Positions 17,035-25,256 of a stretch of DNA of 64,000 bases are shown here, one piece after another; the first letter of the stretch is position 1; every line of letters starts with the position of its first letter. This DNA is from Flavobacterium frigidimaris (GTDB lineage: Bacteria > Bacteroidota > Bacteroidia > Flavobacteriales > Flavobacteriaceae). The translations under genes and the position numbers were made by a program. The notes below the pieces were generated by a model that worked only from the letters and a program-made list of their open reading frames with translations, made no database searches and was not told the origin of the DNA. The stretch lies in contig FQWG01000001.1 of NCBI GenBank assembly GCA_900129595.1, positions 62,001-126,000 of the forward strand. Reading direction: 5' to 3'.

Positions 17035-18838
17035 AACTGCATGCATGTTTAATAGCGTCAATTAAGTATTTCAAATATTCGTCAGTTTCATTAATGGCTA
17101 AATGTTTTTGTTTAATTATTCCATTAGCTAATTCAGATGCAATTTTCACCTTTTCAATTCCACTTGTACTATCTTCTTTTTTTAATTTTGAAATTAATTT
17201 ATCTTGAAATTCAGACTTAAATATTCCATTTTTATCTTTTCTAAATTCTTCAGTTCCCGAATGAACAAGACTGACAGCCTCCTTGAAAAGTTCTGATAAA
17301 GTAGATGATTTAAACAAACACCATTCTAAGGTCCATTCTTTTGCCAACTCCAAAGTTATGTTGGTCTTCTCTAATTCACTTTTCAATAAAACTAAATTTT
17401 GATTTTTTGTTTGCACTCTTTTATTTTCTTCATTGATAGGCTTGAAAACTCCTTTTCCATCCGGTCTATTATCTAAATCTGTTACAATAGCAACTGGCAC
17501 TTTCATTTCTTTATCATCCTTTCTTAAAAATATTTTCGCAAAATGTAAATAAGCAGTTGAAGCTACGTTAACAACCGAAACTTCTCTTGCTGTCAAGTCA
17601 TATCCCATTTTCTGTGCAAGCGCCGGTATCAAAATTTCTTCCGACCAGCCTTCCACTAAGATGACTCCTTTTGCAAAAAACAGATTTGATTTAGTAGTAT
17701 CTAAAAACCTTTCTAAATACTTATAATTATCTTTTCCTAGCTTAGTGTAATTATCTGCCAGAGGAAAAACAGTATTATCTTTACATATTATTAATGACTT
17801 TAAATGAAGCTTTGACGCTATATTTGGACTGTGAGTAGTCAAGATAAATTGAATTCCATTATCAGCTTCTTCACTTAAAGCCTCAATAATTTTCATTTGT
17901 GCCTGTGGATGAAGATGAGCTTCAAGTTCTTCAATCAAACATAATTTCAAACCCTCCCATTCACGTTTCAAATGTAATAACTCTGCCGCCATAAAAAGTC
18001 TATTCATACTCCCTAAGCCAAGATTATTTCTATCTACAATACCTAGATTAAGTTTCTCTAATATATTCTTAATCTCAGGCTTCCCTAATGAAAACAAAGA
18101 AATAGTTTTATCATCAATAAATTTTTCTAAAAAATTATCAATTGTTGCCTTTATCTGTAAGTTATACTTTTTATCACTATCTGTTCCCTTGAAACGATTT
18201 TCAATCTTCTTATTAATTTCTTTGAAATCAGTTTCAAACTCATGGTCAATTCCTTTTTCTTTATAAAACAGTTTATGCTTTTGCAATATTTCAGAAAGTC
18301 TTGAATTCTTTTTGGCGGTCAATTCACTATCTGCATCTCGTAAAGCTTTTAAATATGTACATTTTAAGTATTCTCTGGCTTCGGCATTTAGCAAATTACC
18401 TATACCATCCATTCCCGCTTTCACATCTGATGGAATTACTCTATTATCTCTAACTTCCGCTTGATAATTTAGAATAAGTTTTGGTCTTATCTGCTTAACC
18501 ATTTTACCGTTAATATCTACTTCTTCTTCTCCCCAGCCAGACCATTCTATAAAATGTTTTCCTTCCTTATCAGAAATACCGGAAAAATGGATTTCAATTT
18601 TTAATTTATCAGTCCCTTGATAAAAATCGCTATCCTCAACCTTTATCCATTCATATGCATGAGTTTTTAAAACCAGTTTAATTGCATCTAAAATGGTAGA
18701 TTTACCAGAATCATTCTCTCCGATTAAAACATTTAAACCTTTATTTAATGAAACCACTAAGTCTGCTTCTCTATTTAAATCAGAAGATTTTGTTCCGTAC
18801 TTTCTAAAATTCCATAATTTTATTTCACTTATAAACAT
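17021..18838 (-). CDS. OLD-family ATP-dependent endonuclease (ABC ATPase plus TOPRIM), GajA-like
   Basis: A 605-residue protein with the two domains of OLD nucleases. The ABC-type ATPase has LIGENDSGKSTILDAI (Walker A, K46), a signature-like GLGSMNRLFMAAELL, LCLIEELEAHLHP (Walker B, E303-E304) and TTHSPNIAS (switch His). The TOPRIM domain has VILVEGWSEEILIPAL (E396) and VAIVTDLDNRP (D454, D456), then TLEWCLF. These metal-binding residues are intact, so it should cut DNA. It is the first gene of a leftward operon followed by the UvrD-type helicase, the hallmark of Gabija-like phage defence. Class 2 OLD plus helicase is sure; the subtype name is not. Confidence 0.85.
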   Translation of the reverse strand: MFISEIKLWNFRKYGTKSSDLNREADLVVSLNKGLNVLIGENDSGKSTILDAIKLVLKTHAYEWIKVEDSDFYQGTDKLKIEIHFSGISDKEGKHFIEWSGWGEEEVDINGKMVKQIRPKLILNYQAEVRDNRVIPSDVKAGMDGIGNLLNAEAREYLKCTYLKALRDADSELTAKKNSRLSEILQKHKLFYKEKGIDHEFETDFKEINKKIENRFKGTDSDKKYNLQIKATIDNFLEKFIDDKTISLFSLGKPEIKNILEKLNLGIVDRNNLGLGSMNRLFMAAELLHLKREWEGLKLCLIEELEAHLHPQAQMKIIEALSEEADNGIQFILTTHSPNIASKLHLKSLIICKDNTVFPLADNYTKLGKDNYKYLERFLDTTKSNLFFAKGVILVEGWSEEILIPALAQKMGYDLTAREVSVVNVASTAYLHFAKIFLRKDDKEMKVPVAIVTDLDNRPDGKGVFKPINEENKRVQTKNQNLVLLKSELEKTNITLELAKEWTLEWCLFKSSTLSELFKEAVSLVHSGTEEFRKDKNGIFKSEFQDKLISKLKKEDSTSGIEKVKIASELANGIIKQKHLAINETDEYLKYLIDAIKHACSYGKS

Positions 18839-19370
18839 TTATATTTCTAGATTAGATTATAAATTACCTGTTTCCACTACAATTCTGAGCAAAACAGAAC
18901 GTCTACACAAATATGAATTATTATTTTAATTCCTCTTTACGGAAAACCGTATTATAGAACAAAATTCAGCATATCCAAAAGTAAAAAATTAGTAAAAACT
19001 TGCTTGCACGTACATATACCTAATTTATCAAATTGGCTTTTAAAAATTTTAAAAAAAATGACAATTACTCATTAAAAGTGTTATCAGAAAATAGCACCAT
19101 TAAAACAAGTTGATTAAATGTTTAAATCATTATCTAATGCATCATTTTACTCAAACAAATAATTTTGAATAAATCAATAGAGTCGCCTTTGAAGAAAATA
19201 ATTCTGTCAAATATTGCCGTAAGGCCTATGTAATGCATCAAACTTTAAAAACTGCCCATCTTCCTGATGTTTTCACTTCCCTTTCCTCCTTGCTGTATTT
19301 TACAACATTCTGCATCCTCTAGATATGCCCTTTATTCCAGCTTTCTTTTTTCGTTTATTTCATAACAAAC
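18839..19370. promoter_or_regulatory. 532-bp intergenic region: OLD operon leader and remnant of a leader repeat
   Basis: No gene is visible in this very AT-rich gap between two minus-strand genes. Near the OLD start, 18938-18951 holds an inverted repeat TACGG-AAAA-CCGTA; its left half, extended as CTTTACGGAAAACC, also occurs at 398-411 before the GapS4-like operon. At the far end (about 19260-19355) lies a degraded copy of the sequence found upstream of ssb (about 23835-23970). Read on the minus strand it still spells YLEDAECCK against YEDAECYK there. Confidence 0.5.
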
Positions 19371-22300
19371 TTATTCCCTATAGATTTCAAGTGATTGGAA
19401 AACCGGAAAATTTTTCAATCCGCTTTCAGCATGAAGGTCACGCATATTATTTATATTCCCTAAACTGAAATTGCGTTCTCCCCAGATTCCCCACACCAAA
19501 GTGCAATTCTTAGAATTCAGAAAATTATCTAACAAATCCTTTCGGATATAAACCAAATTGTATTTGTTATTATAGTCTTTATTATAATTGATTTCCTGTG
19601 ATGCTAAACGGTTATTAGAGTCTTTTAGGTTAAATGTATCCGGTTCATTAACTAGCTCAAGCTTTTTAAACAGCTCTTTTGAAATAACTGTTCTATGTCC
19701 TGAGCTATTTGCGCTGCTATCACTTGAAAATGCATATTCCATAACCGGCAGAAGAATTTCAAACTTCTTTTTTATCTGCTTGGTAACTTCAATTTCTTCA
19801 GGATATTCCATCTCGAATGTATCAAAATTAAATTGCGGATTATAATCTGGATGATCTTTTTTTACCGTGTACGTTTTGGTATCTTCAATAAAAGATAAAT
19901 CAACATAATTGCCATATACTGCGCCATCGAAAAGATACATTTCACCAGCAAAACAATCGTGGTTTTCCCTTTTCTCCGGAAGCCATCTTCCTCTGAAATT
20001 CTGCTTATCCAGCCTTAACAAAGCGTCATCCAAATCTTTGTTTTTTATTATAAGTGCCCTGATGAATATAAAGCGCTCCCTTTGGATTTCTTTATCTTCC
20101 TGGGATATGAATCCATCCATACAGATCCATTCGCCTGGTTCTCCGTTTAGGCCCTTAACTTCAAGATATTTTGTGACATCTGCACCTCCTCCACTTCTAT
20201 ACCACTCCATCAGACTACGATTCCTATCACCGAGATAATCCGTATCAACAAATTTTGATTCATCATCTTTCAAGTCTTCAGGAAAACTCAAATCAATATC
20301 AGGATTGATTATCCTGAAATCTCCATATTCGTTTTTAAGCAGCCCCTCATCATCCCTTAAGCCGGCAAGCTCATAAAAAGCAATCCATGAATACTTTTTT
20401 CCGTACCGTTCTATTTTAGCTCTTGTTCCCCTGCTTGTATGTTCCATTCTTTGTATCCTGCTGTCCATTTCTTTGAATATCAGCCCATCCCATCCAAGCT
20501 GGAAAATACGCCAGTAGATCTGTCGGCGTACCTTCTTCTTACTGTCTGGATCATCATAATTCCTTCCGTCATCTACGATCTGCCCGATAGTATAGTTGCT
20601 GAAATCCATATAAATAGGATCATTGAAATTGCCTTTTTGCTTTTCATAATCAAATTCACCCCAATCTCTTATGCCTCCTGTCTTATAAGGTGCTCTCATG
20701 TTATTCTGTTCTGACTCATTAAGCAGATCAGGAAAATATTTCAATGCAGTTTCAATGCTCATAGCCGCATAGCTTCGGGCAAGATAATGGGTAGTCCCAT
20801 GTGGTGCATCTTCTGAAAAAATTAGACTGTACAGCATTTGGCCTACAGGTTTTAAGTGCTGTTCTTTAAATTTACGATCCATGTTGTTATGCTCTGCAAG
20901 TATCACTCCATACATTGCTCCAAGAGTTCTTTCCCATACATAAGGGTCGTTTACAGCCAAAGAATAGGAAACAAGTTCGGTAAACTCCATTGGAAATCGT
21001 CTGCCGTAATAATAAAGTGCCCTTGTAGCATGATCACGCATATCTCTGTTTGTAACTGTCAGCATCCACATCAGCTTTCGAGCAGCAATATGAACACGAT
21101 CCGATATAACCTCTTTTTCTCTTATTGATTTTTCTATATGATTAATATAACTGTAGTAGTTCCCTTCTTCCTCAGGATAATAACTGCCTCTGCACTTCTC
21201 GGTCCAGTAAATATCTCTAAAGGCTACATTCATAGAGCGAAGAAGATCGGATAGAAACAGGAAATTTAGCGGATGCTCGATAACTAGTTCAGTAGTGTCA
21301 AAAAGGTCGATTAAAGACCATGTTCTCGAAGTATCTTGAAAAGCTGTGGCAACCATTTTTTTTGCCAAGGTCTCATATGGCAGAATAATATCAGCATTCA
21401 AATCAAATAAGGCTTCCACTGTATATTTTGAGAGCGAATAAGATTCACTGATCAGCGATTCTAGTCCAAAACGCTTGATTGCCAGTATGCAGAAGGAACG
21501 CAGAATATCATCATATAGGGCATGTTTACGATTTTCTCCAAGAAGTGAAATTGCAAATTTTTCACTTTTTATAAGAGCCTTAACTTCAATGCCGTCCTTG
21601 ACAGTTTCTAAAATGCTTTTGGCAATAAGATAACCGTTAAGCAGATCATAGGTAAATGCCACAACTTCCTTTCCATCCCAATCCCTGAAGATCAGTAGAT
21701 CTTCACCTTCAAAAGCATGTAGGGTCTCAGTATCAAGAACAGCAGGTACAACATCTTGAAGCGGTACATCCCTTTTATCACTATTCCAAAGTACGTCAGA
21801 AATTTTATTAAGTATATCTTTTGTAAAAGATTTACTGTAGCGGAACTCACGGCCAAGCCTCCCAACAATATTTTCATTGCATTTTTGGAGATATTCCTCA
21901 AAAATATCAAACATATCTTCATTTTGAAATGACACAGTTTCTCCCTTTTTGGCTTCACAAAAAATTGTGAGATATAAAGGTTCTGTGAAATGGGATATCC
22001 TATCTGAATTGTTCTGCAGCGTAATACCGTAATGATCAAAATATCTTTCCGTAGCTTCGTTGACATTGTAATTTGTAAAGCCATCCACCTCCACCTTCAA
22101 ACTCCACTTTCCGTCGGGATAGGACAGATAGCCTTTAGGAAAGAGCACTTCTTCATAAGAGCTGCGATAGGTGGCTATCAAAAGAATATTAGAAAAATTC
22201 AGCCTGATTTCGTTAGCCAGCTCTTCTATGCCTGATACCCAAATATCTTTCCAATAAGCCGATTCATTAAGACCGTCAATGGCAAGTACAAGTTTAGTCT

Positions 22301-23639
22301 TATGCACACGTGCACATATTTCAAGTGCTCCAAAAAAATCCTTTACATTCCAGTCACTTGGAATATCCAGCAGCTGTTTCATCTGTTCCTTCACAGGAAG
22401 ATTAGACCTGAACTGGCTGCCAAAAAGAAAAAGTGCAGGCTTTCCGCCATCTATCTGCTTGCGCACCGTATCAACTGCTAGATGGGTTTTTCCTTTTGAG
22501 GCATTTCCCGAAATATAGGTTTCAGTTTCATTCACTGATTGAAGCATCGCAAAGATATTTATGTAAGCATCAAAATTTCTAATTGTAAAATACGGCCCCA
22601 GCAGACAGTTTCGACAGTCGCGTATTTTTTGTTTAATTGAGTGATCCGATTCTTTACGCTCAGCATCCCAGCTTATATCCGCAACAGCTTCATCTCTGCT
22701 AAGGATAGAATATTCATTATAATAAACTTGAAATTCCTGTACAAAATTGTCTATCTCTTTAAGCAATGAATTAAGTTCGTAACGTTCCTTCTCCTGTAAA
22801 ATTATAACAGCAGCTCTAAGCAGTACATTTCCTCTTTCTATTAACGTTACGTGGCTGTCAACAAGTACAAATTTGCTTATCTTTTTTACTGTCTTCTCAA
22901 AACCAGTAGAAACATCGTACCCCCTGATCTTCTTAATATCGTCTTCATAATCAATTTTAAATCTATCGATATCCAGATGAGCAGCCCTATCCAGTATGAG
23001 TTCAGCTAAAGAATTTCCTCCTATAAACCTTGAAATTTCTTCGTCAGCTGAACCGTTAATGTGAAGTTTCTCTAAATATTTTGATTTAATAACCCTTGAT
23101 TCTCTAACGATATCAAACTTTTCTTTGAACCAATCGTAATCAAGAATTTTATCGGCAAAAAAATATCTTTGAACATTAGGATATTTTCTTAAGTAATTCA
23201 GTATTTCACTGTCTCCCCAATGGATCAATTCTGGATTGCATAAAGATGATAAAACTGGTTTTCCTTTGTATTTCAGTTCCCCGCAACTATCAAACCATAA
23301 TTTCTCCGAAGGTGTCATGGAAAGCTTACTGCATAAAAACCATTTTTTTAATCTGGAGCCATGTACATCAGCAGCTTTCTGCAGTGATTTTTTAATCTGT
23401 TCCTGTCTTCCGCTTTCACTAAAACGTCCGAAAAATTTACACTGCCATCCCCAGATATCACCGTTTGCAAACTCCAGATAGAATTCAACTCCATCTCCGC
23501 CGCCGCTGTCATCAATTGAATTTAGTCTTGCTTTAGAGGAATACAATTCAAAGACAATTTGATAACATAATTCTTCAAAACTTTTCTTTTTATCGTCCTC
23601 GTAAGGTTTAAGGTGTTCCCAGTTAATCAGGTTGCTCAT
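19371..23639 (-). CDS. Avs-like STAND NTPase with N-terminal Mrr-type nuclease domain
   Basis: A 1422-residue single-gene protein. Residues 20-70 form an Mrr-like restriction domain: FEELCYQIV, GGDGVEFYL (D49), WGWQCKFF (Q66-x-K68, the QxK variant). A linker of about 300 residues follows, then a STAND-type P-loop ATPase: SGNASKGKTHLA (Walker A, K384) and LVLAIDGLNES (Walker B, D455), with a sensor-like LLIATYR. The last 800 residues have no motif I can name and probably hold repeats that recognise a phage product, as in the Avs (AVAST) proteins, where a viral protein triggers an N-terminal nuclease. The closest layout known to me is Avs3/Avs4, but I cannot assign a type. It stands alone, flanked by leader-like repeats. 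Confidence 0.75.
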   Translation of the reverse strand: MSNLINWEHLKPYEDDKKKSFEELCYQIVFELYSSKARLNSIDDSGGGDGVEFYLEFANGDIWGWQCKFFGRFSESGRQEQIKKSLQKAADVHGSRLKKWFLCSKLSMTPSEKLWFDSCGELKYKGKPVLSSLCNPELIHWGDSEILNYLRKYPNVQRYFFADKILDYDWFKEKFDIVRESRVIKSKYLEKLHINGSADEEISRFIGGNSLAELILDRAAHLDIDRFKIDYEDDIKKIRGYDVSTGFEKTVKKISKFVLVDSHVTLIERGNVLLRAAVIILQEKERYELNSLLKEIDNFVQEFQVYYNEYSILSRDEAVADISWDAERKESDHSIKQKIRDCRNCLLGPYFTIRNFDAYINIFAMLQSVNETETYISGNASKGKTHLAVDTVRKQIDGGKPALFLFGSQFRSNLPVKEQMKQLLDIPSDWNVKDFFGALEICARVHKTKLVLAIDGLNESAYWKDIWVSGIEELANEIRLNFSNILLIATYRSSYEEVLFPKGYLSYPDGKWSLKVEVDGFTNYNVNEATERYFDHYGITLQNNSDRISHFTEPLYLTIFCEAKKGETVSFQNEDMFDIFEEYLQKCNENIVGRLGREFRYSKSFTKDILNKISDVLWNSDKRDVPLQDVVPAVLDTETLHAFEGEDLLIFRDWDGKEVVAFTYDLLNGYLIAKSILETVKDGIEVKALIKSEKFAISLLGENRKHALYDDILRSFCILAIKRFGLESLISESYSLSKYTVEALFDLNADIILPYETLAKKMVATAFQDTSRTWSLIDLFDTTELVIEHPLNFLFLSDLLRSMNVAFRDIYWTEKCRGSYYPEEEGNYYSYINHIEKSIREKEVISDRVHIAARKLMWMLTVTNRDMRDHATRALYYYGRRFPMEFTELVSYSLAVNDPYVWERTLGAMYGVILAEHNNMDRKFKEQHLKPVGQMLYSLIFSEDAPHGTTHYLARSYAAMSIETALKYFPDLLNESEQNNMRAPYKTGGIRDWGEFDYEKQKGNFNDPIYMDFSNYTIGQIVDDGRNYDDPDSKKKVRRQIYWRIFQLGWDGLIFKEMDSRIQRMEHTSRGTRAKIERYGKKYSWIAFYELAGLRDDEGLLKNEYGDFRIINPDIDLSFPEDLKDDESKFVDTDYLGDRNRSLMEWYRSGGGADVTKYLEVKGLNGEPGEWICMDGFISQEDKEIQRERFIFIRALIIKNKDLDDALLRLDKQNFRGRWLPEKRENHDCFAGEMYLFDGAVYGNYVDLSFIEDTKTYTVKKDHPDYNPQFNFDTFEMEYPEEIEVTKQIKKKFEILLPVMEYAFSSDSSANSSGHRTVISKELFKKLELVNEPDTFNLKDSNNRLASQEINYNKDYNNKYNLVYIRKDLLDNFLNSKNCTLVWGIWGERNFSLGNINNMRDLHAESGLKNFPVFQSLEIYRE

Positions 23640-24046
23640 TGACTGACTATAATTTAATGGTTAAATAAAATGGAGTGCTTAGCTACTCAAATATAATTAT
23701 TGGCTCCTTACAAAACTACAAAATTGGATTACAAAAAAAATTAATCAGTGAAAAAGAACGATAATTTATTACAGGCCTTATTATGATATGTAAACATTGT
23801 ATACATATTATGATTTTCAATTCAAAACGGGTTAAAAGGGCAGCCAAGATAGTGCCCGCCGTATGCTGCATGCGCATAATGGCGCCGCTTTCGCTTGCCA
23901 CCCTTCGGGACTTATAGCACTCCGCATCCTCATAACCGGTCACTTGATTCTTGCTTTCTTTTTTCCCGTTTTTTCTTTTGAAAACAATTTTTAGGAATGC
24001 AGGGAGAAAGAAATTTTAAACAACAGTAACGCTAAAATTTAAAATC
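23640..24046. promoter_or_regulatory. Leader region upstream of ssb, GC-richer and possibly structured
   Basis: A 407-bp gap between divergent genes. The part at about 23830-23960 is clearly richer in GC than its surroundings and holds several short inverted repeats, for example GGGCA with TGCCC (23849-23872) and ATGCGCAT (23871-23878). A minus-strand frame of 75 codons (23716-23943) crosses it; the segment YEDAECYKSRRVASES recurs, decayed, at 19260-19355. I read this as a conserved leader of the ssb module rather than a proven gene. The ssb promoter must lie in 23960-24046, but no consensus pair is evident. Confidence 0.4.
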
Positions 24047-24439
24047 ATGGAAATCACAGGACGTATTACAAAAGATGCTCTAGCCCGCAAAGTGGGAAAT
24101 GAAAAACAGGTCGTTAACTTCTCCATTGCCATCAATGACAGCTACAAACCCAAAGGAAGCACCGAGTACAAACACATTACAACCTTTATTGACTGCTCCT
24201 ATTGGCTCAATGCAAAGCTTGCCCAGTGGCTTAAAAAAGGGGCGCTTGTTCAGCTGTTCGGGCGTGTGGGGATTAGCACCTATATCGGTCACGACGGCTC
24301 GGCTATGGGGTCTTTGACCTTTCACATCAACAGTCTTAAGATTTTGGCTTTTGCCAAAAAAGAGGATGGGTCTGCGGGCGCAGTTATCACGCCGAAAAAA
24401 CAAAATTCATCAGAAGAGCCTGATGACCTGCCTTTCTAA
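24047..24439 (+). CDS. ssb: Single-stranded DNA-binding protein of the mobile element
   Basis: A 130-residue SSB: MEITGRITKDALARK opening, OB-fold strands (QVVNFSIAINDSY; TTFIDCSYWLNAKLAQWLKK; GALVQLFGRVG) and the acidic tip EEPDDLPF that recruits partner proteins. It is of the element-encoded type found in Bacteroidota conjugative transposons, differing from the chromosomal SSB in its ISTYIGHDGSAMG loop. It covers single-stranded DNA during transfer or plasmid-like replication. It is the first of four co-directional genes (ssb, DUF7222-like, PcfK, PcfJ) that mark an accessory module of the element. Confidence 0.92.
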   Translation: MEITGRITKDALARKVGNEKQVVNFSIAINDSYKPKGSTEYKHITTFIDCSYWLNAKLAQWLKKGALVQLFGRVGISTYIGHDGSAMGSLTFHINSLKILAFAKKEDGSAGAVITPKKQNSSEEPDDLPF

Positions 24440-24483
24440 GGCAGGGTTCTAATTGTATTTATAAACGCCAAAAAAATCACATT

Positions 24484-24846
24484 ATGAAAGCCTTAGACAA
24501 AAACGAGTATACGGACTACGATGTAAGCCATGTATTCAACGAAATCATTTTAAGCCATTTGGATAGCTATAACGGAAAGAAAAAACAGCAGTTGAAGTCT
24601 TTCCTCGAAGACTTACAGAAAGGGGGCTGTATCAGCGGTATGATAGGGGAATTTATCTACCACAACGACTGCAAAGCTTTTTACATCAAACACCTTGAAG
24701 ATTTGGAAGGAATTAGGAATGATTTGGAAGAAGTATTTGGAGAGCCTGTTGCCAACCGCTATAAACTGCCCCATTACACTTTTTTATGCTGGCTCTGCTT
24801 TGAGGAGTACTGCTACGGCATTTACAGAGACGTCTTTGAACAATAG
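24484..24846 (+). CDS. DUF7222-like conserved protein of conjugative elements
   Basis: A 120-residue soluble protein: VSHVFNEIILSHLDSY, LQKGGCISGMIGEFIYHNDC, LPHYTFLCWLCFEEYCYGIY. This pattern, with the SGMIGEFIYH and CWLCFEEYCY blocks, recurs in conjugative elements of Bacteroidota between ssb and pcfK; I believe it is filed as DUF7222, but the number is from memory. Function unknown. The gene follows ssb by 44 bases and precedes PcfK by 23, so one transcript is likely. Four Cys in the second half could bind metal, but no paired spacing is clear. Confidence 0.6.
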   Translation: MKALDKNEYTDYDVSHVFNEIILSHLDSYNGKKKQQLKSFLEDLQKGGCISGMIGEFIYHNDCKAFYIKHLEDLEGIRNDLEEVFGEPVANRYKLPHYTFLCWLCFEEYCYGIYRDVFEQ

Positions 24847-24869
24847 CTATTAATCAAACTTTTTCCATC

Positions 24870-25256
24870 ATGAAACCATCTGAAGACTTTAAAACTGCTA
24901 TAGAGAATTATCTCAATACAACTGCGCAGGGCGATTCAGCCTTTGCCCAAAGCCTTGCCAAAGAAACCAAAAACATCGAGAGCTGTTGCAGTTACATTTT
25001 TGGCGAGGTCAAAAAAACAGGATTGTGCGCCTTTGACAATCAGGAAATCTTTGATATGGCGGTCAAATATTACAGCGATGACAGTATTGGTGCGCCTGCA
25101 CCTATCAACTGTAAAGTGGTCGTAAATCAGCCCGTAAAGGCTGATTTATTCAACTCTGCTCCTGCAATGAATCCACAGGTCTCAAGACCCGAAACTGTAC
25201 CTGTACAAACAACAGTAAAACCTGCACAGAAAACCTTAACGCTTTTTGACTTATGA
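24870..25256 (+). CDS. PcfK-like protein
   Basis: A 128-residue protein: FKTAIENYLNTTAQGDSAFA, TKNIESCCSYIFGEVKK and MAVKYYSDDSIG are typical of PcfK-like proteins, first named on the enterococcal pheromone plasmid pCF10 and common in Bacteroidota elements. The second half is Pro/Val/Thr-rich and probably flexible. Its stop overlaps the start of the PcfJ gene by 4 bases (ATGA), a strong sign that the two work together. The exact biochemical role is not known; association with conjugative elements is consistent. Confidence 0.8.
   Translation: MKPSEDFKTAIENYLNTTAQGDSAFAQSLAKETKNIESCCSYIFGEVKKTGLCAFDNQEIFDMAVKYYSDDSIGAPAPINCKVVVNQPVKADLFNSAPAMNPQVSRPETVPVQTTVKPAQKTLTLFDL

Noticed and set aside
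14758..18838. Calling the OLD/UvrD pair plain Gabija (gajA/gajB)
   Set aside because: The helicase is about half as long again as GajB and two more genes are coupled to it, so only a Gabija-like label is justified.
21692..22084. 130-codon minus-strand frame within the STAND gene
   Set aside because: Shadow of the STAND gene in another frame; composition unlike a protein.
23716..23943. 75-codon minus-strand frame before ssb as a gene
   Set aside because: Its middle resembles a decayed copy elsewhere, but the C-terminal part is AT-rich junk and there is no clear start signal; treated as a conserved leader instead.
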